Assembly (NCBI RefSeq): GCF_029581355.1
Contig: NZ_CP120849.1
Coordinates: 1,644,501-1,708,500, forward strand
Length of the DNA stretch: 64,000 nt
Source: Parabacteroides chongii
GTDB lineage: Bacteria; Bacteroidota; Bacteroidia; Bacteroidales; Tannerellaceae
Direction: 5' to 3'
Shown here in pieces: positions 58,769 through 64,000 of the stretch. Numbering within the stretch: the stretch's first letter is position 1; each line of letters starts with the position of its first letter. Position numbers and translations under genes: made by a program. The notes under the pieces were generated by a model. It did no database searches and was not told the origin of the DNA. It saw nothing but the letters and a program-made list of their open reading frames with translations.

Positions 58769-60778
58769 TTATCTTTTCCTATCCGGCGAGTAGATCAGTC
58801 CGTCCACTGCTTTTTCTCCGTCCGGCGTAACGAGTGCGAAGGTGAACATCCACTTGACGAGCCGTACTTCCGGCAGACGAAATTCCCCTACAGGCAGTTT
58901 CATAAACACTTTGTTCCATCCTTTTTGCAGATGGACTTTCGTCGGTTCACGGCCTACACAGTTCTCGTTCCCCAGCGGAACTTCATTCGATTTCTCCTTG
59001 TGGGTAGCTGTCCATACAGGAGGCAGTATCTCTTCGTCGTTCAGCCATATACGGCTTCCTTTATAGTCCCATTGTCCCTGTGGCGGGGCGAGGTCCATTT
59101 CCGAGCGTCCGTAGTTTTGGAACTCGATCCAGGCACCGGCTTCCTGGTCTTTGGGAGAGTAAACCCAGGTCCAGGCATAAGCGGTATGGTTTTCCTGCGG
59201 ATCTTTATAGAAGCAGGGAATTGTGTTGCCCCATACATGGCGCAGATAGATTCCGGCTCCTTCGGTGTCGTTGGTGCCGTATGTCTTTCCTTCGTATGTA
59301 TAACTGTCTTTCAATTCGGTTTCCGGAGGGAATATGCTGTCCTTGTTTCCGTTATTCGGGAAAGCATCGGTGATGCGCCAGCGGATACCTGTCTGTTTAA
59401 CGTACGGGAACGGATAACCTTTGAAATGATGTTCTTTATGCCAGAGCAGACGCTGCTCGAATTCTGCAAATGCTTTGTATTCCTCGCTACTTTCCGGAGG
59501 CATATTCGTGCCGTATTTATCGAAGTATTCATAGCCGCCCCCTCTCCAGGAACGTTCGGCAATGGTCAGCATGTTCGGATACAGATAGTTCTCGTTGATG
59601 ATTTTCTCTTCCGGTTGTACCAGGCGGTCGTTCCAGACAGCCAGGATCACACCTGCCATATCATCGCTGCCTTCGGTATGACGGTAGATATTGCTCATGA
59701 ACAATCCGCGCAGATCGGCAAAAGTATCGAAATGGTTCAGATAATGGAAACGTGAGTCTATGGCGGGGATTCCTTCCTGTAGCTTACCCCGATAACTCCA
59801 CATATGGATCATGTCGATCTCTCCCGGCTGATAGTGCCATCCCGGATTCCAGGAGATTACTTTTTTGCCTTTTGACCGTACGAAAGCAACCATTTCGGGA
59901 ACGAATTGCGGGTTGGTGAATTTCACTTCGTCGGTTCCGATATGCAGGTACGGCACATCGAATGTCTCGCACACTTCTTCAATCAGCAGTTTCAGTATTT
60001 TCATGCCTTCCGGACTTTGCATGTCGTGGCGGAAGGTGCTGATGAAAGCGGCACTGTGTCCCGGCATATCAAATTCGGGAATGAGTAATACCTGATGTTG
60101 CTTACAGAACTCGACCAGTTCTTTGGCTTCTTCCAATGTGTAGTATTTACCCGGCATACGAGTCGTATGGATACTGTCGTTGAGCATCGGGAAGATTTTA
60201 CTTTCCAGGCGCCAGGACTGATTCTCCGTGAGGTGCCAGTGGAATACGTTGATCTTATATTGTGCCAGTTTGGCTATCTCGCGTTTCAGTTCTTCCATCG
60301 AGATATACGAACGGCCTACGTCCTGCATAAATCCGCGGATACGGAAAGCGGGCCAGTCTGTAATGGTGCATCCTGTGATATAGGATTTGTCACCCTTTTT
60401 CTCCGTCAGCTGGCGGAGCGTCTGGATAGCCCAATACACTCCCTGTTCGGTGGTTGCTTCGATGGAGATTCCCTGCGATGAAACCTGTAGTTTGTAGGCT
60501 TCCTCCGGATTTATTTTCGCTTCCGGAAAGTTGTCGGTAAGAGTTACCCGGAACACTTTCCTGCTGGCAGGATTTATGCCGATATTGCTTTCCTGCAGCC
60601 AGTCGGTAACCATTTGTTCGGTGTTGCCGTCCAGCGAGAGGGAAATCTCCTTGCCGGAGAAGGTCTGCTTCGTCCAATCCACCTGCTGCGGCCAGGGAAG
60701 TAAGTTCAGGCTACCGTCAGCATAGACCGCCGGTAGCCATAAACATAGTATAAATGTTATGAGCAGTTTTTGCTTCAT
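58769..60778 (-). CDS. GH20 beta-N-acetylhexosaminidase
   Basis: 669 residues with signal peptide (MKQKLLITFILCLWLPAVYA). A GH20b-type N-terminal domain at about 20-140, then the catalytic barrel: FMQDVGRSYISMEELKREI, HWHLTENQSWRLE, YLHIGTDEVKF with the Asp-Glu catalytic pair, and VISWNPGWHY. A C-terminal beta domain (about 530-660) probably is a carbohydrate-binding fold. It trims terminal GlcNAc/GalNAc from host glycans exposed after sialic acid removal. Seven bp follow the nanH gene. Confidence 0.95.
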   Translation of the reverse strand: MKQKLLITFILCLWLPAVYADGSLNLLPWPQQVDWTKQTFSGKEISLSLDGNTEQMVTDWLQESNIGINPASRKVFRVTLTDNFPEAKINPEEAYKLQVSSQGISIEATTEQGVYWAIQTLRQLTEKKGDKSYITGCTITDWPAFRIRGFMQDVGRSYISMEELKREIAKLAQYKINVFHWHLTENQSWRLESKIFPMLNDSIHTTRMPGKYYTLEEAKELVEFCKQHQVLLIPEFDMPGHSAAFISTFRHDMQSPEGMKILKLLIEEVCETFDVPYLHIGTDEVKFTNPQFVPEMVAFVRSKGKKVISWNPGWHYQPGEIDMIHMWSYRGKLQEGIPAIDSRFHYLNHFDTFADLRGLFMSNIYRHTEGSDDMAGVILAVWNDRLVQPEEKIINENYLYPNMLTIAERSWRGGGYEYFDKYGTNMPPESSEEYKAFAEFEQRLLWHKEHHFKGYPFPYVKQTGIRWRITDAFPNNGNKDSIFPPETELKDSYTYEGKTYGTNDTEGAGIYLRHVWGNTIPCFYKDPQENHTAYAWTWVYSPKDQEAGAWIEFQNYGRSEMDLAPPQGQWDYKGSRIWLNDEEILPPVWTATHKEKSNEVPLGNENCVGREPTKVHLQKGWNKVFMKLPVGEFRLPEVRLVKWMFTFALVTPDGEKAVDGLIYSPDRKR

Positions 60779-60784
60779 CCTTCT

Positions 60785-62407
60785 TTATTTAATCAGGTCA
60801 GCTATCTTGATGGCCTGGAAGGTCATGTGCGCAACACTTGACTCGTAGAAGATTCCCACCGTTTCCTTGTCGATCATAGACAAGCAACTGTAGCCCCAGC
60901 CCTCTGCTTCATCCAGCAATACCTGATGTTCGGCAGGCCATGTCAGACCGCCGTCCAGGCTGGCTTTGATCGTAATATGATTACGTCCCTTAGTTGTGTT
61001 CGGGTTGGAGAACAACAGCAGTTTCTTTCCGGTGATATTGTCTTTGGCATCCACTTTGATAAGACTGGCCATACATACCGGCTCCTGAAGTGCACTGCGG
61101 CTGGAAGGATGTTCTGTCCATGTTTTTCCGAGATCTTTGGTGGTTGCCACGGCACGGCTGCCTCCCCGGTTGTCGCGCATATTCAGCATGAGTACACCCG
61201 GTTCGACTTCCGCCACCTGTGCTTCAGTCGTATTGGTACGTGCCAGGTTATGCAGATGCCAGGTTGCTCCGCGGTCTTTACTGTACATGATTCCGGCGTT
61301 CGGGACACGGGTAGCGTCGATGAACTGGATCGGGAACACCAATGTGCCGTCCTGCATGGTGATACCTCGACCGGGACCCTGCAACAGGAAGTACCAGGAA
61401 GGATCTTTTACTTGTGAAGTGATATTGATCGGTTCGCTCCAGGTCTTGCCGTCGTCTTCACTCTTTACCAGCATTAATTGGGCGGTTTCATCGGGAGTCA
61501 TGCCCGGCATCGAGTTCCACCAGGCACGTCCGTTACCCATGCCATGCGTCCAGGCGGCAACGATCCAGATCGTGTTTGTCTTTTCATCTACCAGGATGGA
61601 AGGATCGCCTACGCCGTTCTGTGCATGAGGCAAACCGCCGGTTTCACCGAAGGTCATGGCAACACGCATCGGTTCCCAGGTCTGTCCTTTGTCGGTACTA
61701 CGGCTTACACCTATGTCGACCATCTCCTGCAAGTCTACGCTGCTGTTGTAGCGGATATCATAAACACCCAGAAGAGTGCCGTTATTTGTTGTCACCAGTC
61801 CTGGGATACGGAATGCTGCGGAACCGTCATCACCTCCCTGACGTACGCCTACACCTACACGACGGGGAGATTCTGCTTTGCCGCTCCAGGTGATTTCCAT
61901 CGGTTTATTGTTGATGACTGCTTCCGGAAGTGTGAAAGACACTTTTGACAGCAGAGAGGTTTCCGGCTTCATCTCGATACTCACCCAGTAATAGTTTGTA
62001 CCTTTTACCATCGGCTGTTTGGATGTCAGTGTAATGGTATTGCCCGGAGCGGTTACTTCATCCTGTTTAACGGAATAGGACGGATTGGCTGCCTGGCTAT
62101 TTCTTCGGGTAAATCCGGTTATGTAAGTGATTGGACTGAAATGAGTCCCTTCCCTTGAAGGTGCTTCGACTCCGCTATAGAACAACCGGACTGCTTTTAT
62201 GTCGGATGTATTTGTTTCATTACCGAATTGAAGAGTCAGTTTATTTAAGATATCCCCTTTTTGTGCAGGAATACGCATTTCCAACAGCACATTGTCTGTA
62301 CGATCGATCAGAATCGGGATTTGCTGCTCCCTGACATACAGGCTGTCTGCAGCAATGGCGGTTTGCACGATGAATAGAAGACAGAGATAAAAGATGCTTT
62401 TTTTCAT
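60785..62407 (-). CDS. nanH: Exo-alpha-sialidase (GH33)
   Basis: 540 residues with signal peptide (LLFIVQTAIA). An N-terminal beta domain (about 20-175, carbohydrate-binding type) precedes the six-bladed catalytic propeller. FRIPGL carries the arginine of the triad, followed by five Asp boxes (SRSTDKGQTWEP, SEDDGKTWSEP, SKDRGATWHL, TKDLGKTWTE, LDGGLTWPA); AAWTHGMGN and EVEPGVLMLNMRDNRGG complete the active site. It releases terminal sialic acid from mucin and other host glycans. Leads the enzyme part of the operon, 99 bp after nanT, with promoter-like sequence in the gap. Confidence 0.96.
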   Translation of the reverse strand: MKKSIFYLCLLFIVQTAIAADSLYVREQQIPILIDRTDNVLLEMRIPAQKGDILNKLTLQFGNETNTSDIKAVRLFYSGVEAPSREGTHFSPITYITGFTRRNSQAANPSYSVKQDEVTAPGNTITLTSKQPMVKGTNYYWVSIEMKPETSLLSKVSFTLPEAVINNKPMEITWSGKAESPRRVGVGVRQGGDDGSAAFRIPGLVTTNNGTLLGVYDIRYNSSVDLQEMVDIGVSRSTDKGQTWEPMRVAMTFGETGGLPHAQNGVGDPSILVDEKTNTIWIVAAWTHGMGNGRAWWNSMPGMTPDETAQLMLVKSEDDGKTWSEPINITSQVKDPSWYFLLQGPGRGITMQDGTLVFPIQFIDATRVPNAGIMYSKDRGATWHLHNLARTNTTEAQVAEVEPGVLMLNMRDNRGGSRAVATTKDLGKTWTEHPSSRSALQEPVCMASLIKVDAKDNITGKKLLLFSNPNTTKGRNHITIKASLDGGLTWPAEHQVLLDEAEGWGYSCLSMIDKETVGIFYESSVAHMTFQAIKIADLIK

Positions 62408-62440
62408 GATATTTGTTCTGTGAATTAGTTAATGCTGATT

Positions 62441-62482
62441 CCAAAGGTAATAAATTCAGGACATGAATACGATTACCTTTGG
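62441..62482. promoter_or_regulatory. Inverted repeat carrying -7 boxes upstream of nanH
   Basis: CCAAAGGTAAT (62441-62451) and ATTACCTTTGG (62472-62482) are exact inverted copies. Each arm contains TACCTTTG, one facing each direction, so the leftward copy could give nanH its own start about 35 bases before the ATG. The symmetry may also bind a dimeric regulator. Confidence 0.45.
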
Positions 62483-62506
62483 AGCTTTTTATTGATATTC
62501 TTATTG

Positions 62507-63751
62507 TTAATCCGTCATATTTGCCACTTTCGGACGAAGGAAACATATCTGGATCAGCAAAGCAATGGCTACAAGACCTGCCAGCATGGCAAAATCATGT
62601 CCCAGATTTCCGGCATCCGTCGACCTGCCCAGTAGATCCGTGATGGCAGCTCCGGCAAATACTCCTGTCATGTTCATGATACCGTAAGCTGTGGCACGAT
62701 AGCGGGGAGAAATGAACTGGCAGAGGATCGGCATGTTGTTTGCATCGAAGATACCGAAACCGACGCCGAAGCAAAGTCCGCCTCCTACAATCATCAGGAA
62801 GTTATGACCGAAACCGAGCAATAATAGCGATGGAATGGTCAAAGCCAGTCCGATTGCTCCGGTATAGACACGACCGCGTACATTCGTCTGTATCCATTTG
62901 TCTGACAGGATGCCACCGACGATAACACCGATAAACGATGACAAAGCGATCGTGATGGTCGACAGTGGTCCGGCTTCCGACATATCTATGGATAAGTTTT
63001 CCGAGAACAGGGTCGGCAGCCAGTTTTTCGTTGCCCAACCCGGCAAGCTGGGAGTTGCAAAATAAAGCAGGATGATCCAGAATGATATATTGGTAAACAG
63101 CATCCCCATCCCTTTGAGGGCTCCTTTGACCGGATTCTCGACGGCTGCACCGACTTCTTTGATCTTATGAACGATATGGTCTTTCTTGTCTTTCAGAAAC
63201 AGGATCAGGATGACACTGTAGGCGATTCCGACAATACCGAACCAGTGGAAAGTCGTTTCCCAGGTGAAAGCGCTTGCTACCGTGGCTCCGAAGCCTCCGA
63301 GAGCCTGGCCGGTGTAAAGACCGGTCATGTGGATACCCACTGCCAATGAACGGGTTTTTCCCTGGTGATAGTCGGTAATCAAAGATAATCCGGCAGGGAT
63401 ATACAAAGCTTCACTTACCCCCATCAAGGCGCGCAGGAAATAAATTTGGTTGAATGTGGTACAGTAGCCCATCATCAAAGTTACAAACGACCAGACGAAT
63501 AAACTACCAACGATCAGCCATTTGCGGTTTACCCTGTCGGCAATCATACCTGCTACAGGGCTCATGAATCCGTAAATCCAAAGGAATACGGCCATCAGGC
63601 GACCGAAGTTGGCTGCCGATTCCAGTTCGGTGATGTCGATCATCATTGCATCTTTCATGGTGGAGAGCATCTGCCGGTCCATATAGTTCAGTAGGGCTAC
63701 TCCCCATAACAGACCGACAACGACCCAGGGATATATCTTTTTATTATTCAT
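62507..63751 (-). CDS. nanT: Sialic acid transporter of the MFS family
   Basis: 414 residues with twelve hydrophobic helices. The N-terminus WVVVGLLWGVALLNYMDRQM has the MFS aspartate-arginine motif after helix one; later GMIADRVNRKWLIV is the loop 2-3 signature. In Bacteroides fragilis the nan operon uses an MFS-type NanT for N-acetylneuraminate uptake across the inner membrane. Position between the epimerase and sialidase genes supports the same role here. Relatives in the family carry hexuronates, so specificity rests on context. Confidence 0.88.
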   Translation of the reverse strand: MNNKKIYPWVVVGLLWGVALLNYMDRQMLSTMKDAMMIDITELESAANFGRLMAVFLWIYGFMSPVAGMIADRVNRKWLIVGSLFVWSFVTLMMGYCTTFNQIYFLRALMGVSEALYIPAGLSLITDYHQGKTRSLAVGIHMTGLYTGQALGGFGATVASAFTWETTFHWFGIVGIAYSVILILFLKDKKDHIVHKIKEVGAAVENPVKGALKGMGMLFTNISFWIILLYFATPSLPGWATKNWLPTLFSENLSIDMSEAGPLSTITIALSSFIGVIVGGILSDKWIQTNVRGRVYTGAIGLALTIPSLLLLGFGHNFLMIVGGGLCFGVGFGIFDANNMPILCQFISPRYRATAYGIMNMTGVFAGAAITDLLGRSTDAGNLGHDFAMLAGLVAIALLIQICFLRPKVANMTD

Positions 63752-63800
63752 TTCGTTCTATTTTATAAGGTGAAAACAAAGTTTGGTTAGGCTGTTCATA

Positions 63801-64000
63801 TTATTTTGAAAGAATTTCTTGGCAAAGCAAGTTACATTTCAGAAGCATCCGGGGGATGTGGAACGGGCCTTTGTACATATTGCCTTTGGCTGGCTGGGAG
63901 AGAGTTCCGTCGTAGTGGAAATAACCGTACCATTCACCATACTCCCTGTCCGGGAAGCGGGCATAGGTATATTCGTTGATCATCCGGTGCATTTCCAGAT
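63801..64000 (-). CDS. nanE: N-acylglucosamine 2-epimerase family (NanE), C-terminal part
   Basis: Only the last 66 codons or so are visible; the frame is open to the window edge (LEMHRMINEYTYARFPDREY...). EYGEWYGYFHYDG, followed by KGNMYKGPFHIPRML, is typical of the C-terminus of AGE-type epimerases, with the histidine in PFHIPR close to the active site. In Bacteroides the nan pathway uses such an epimerase to turn N-acetylmannosamine into N-acetylglucosamine. It precedes nanT by 49 bp; further nan genes are expected beyond the window. Confidence 0.82.
   Translation of the reverse strand, partial: LEMHRMINEYTYARFPDREYGEWYGYFHYDGTLSQPAKGNMYKGPFHIPRMLLKCNLLCQEILSK

Noticed and set aside
58757..59755. 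A 332-codon open frame opposite the GH20 gene
   Set aside because: It lies wholly antisense to a well-supported enzyme gene, has low-complexity, Phe/Arg-rich content and no family resemblance. The same applies to the long frames opposite ychF (31628-32413), polA (35590-36129), the AlkD gene (52146-52844) and the SusC gene (26143-26601).

Overview
This window is from a Bacteroidota chromosome, very probably a gut Bacteroidales. A member of the Parabacteroides/Tannerellaceae group is my best guess; that is inference. Support comes from three SusC-type receptor genes, SusD lipoproteins, ECF sigma/FecR pairs, a hybrid two-component regulator, the Bacteroidota -7 promoter motif TAnnTTTG in front of many genes, and a sialic-acid (nan) operon.

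Layout. 1-2,360: the end of an integrated conjugative-type element (PcfJ and PcfK homologues, two small proteins and about 1 kb of highly structured non-coding DNA). It stops inside a susC gene whose 3' two thirds are missing. 2,364-15,286: two sigma/FecR/SusC loci read leftward. The inner one is complete (sigma, FecR, SusC, SusD, DUF1735 lipoprotein, GHL6-type glycosidase). The outer one is the broken one. Both susC leaders carry an opposite-strand promoter and a T-tailed hairpin at matching positions, as expected for cis-antisense RNAs of the kind described for Bacteroides fragilis Don loci. The promoter of the outer sigma gene lies between 19-bp inverted repeats and may be invertible. 15,287-19,878: a 76-bp palindrome, a fimbrillin-like lipoprotein with a decayed neighbour, a membrane-anchored AraC-type regulator, an acyltransferase and a 26-codon ORF. 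19,879-31,570: a SusC/SusD/GH3 glucan-type locus with a divergent hybrid two-component regulator; two direct repeats between them look like its binding site.

31,610-53,759: mostly housekeeping genes (ychF, polA, a polyprenyl synthase, deoC, mazG-like, dtd, uvrC, mnmG, a LytTR two-component pair, yhcG-type nuclease, ybeY, nucleoside-gate transporter, 2-hydroxyacid dehydrogenase, DNA alkylation repair protein, TIGR02757 protein). A perfect ParB-binding parS site lies between uvrC and mnmG, suggesting proximity to the replication origin. 53,839-55,423: a RhuM pseudogene and a repeat-rich gene-free stretch. 55,424-64,000: the distal part of a leftward nan operon (epimerase NanE partial, transporter NanT, sialidase NanH, GH20 hexosaminidase, two-domain sialate O-acetylesterase NanS, mutarotase NanM), a complete outer-surface-to-cytoplasm route for releasing and taking up host sialic acid.

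No tRNA, rRNA, CRISPR array or insertion sequence was recognised. Promoter, terminator and small-RNA calls were made by eye and are predictions.
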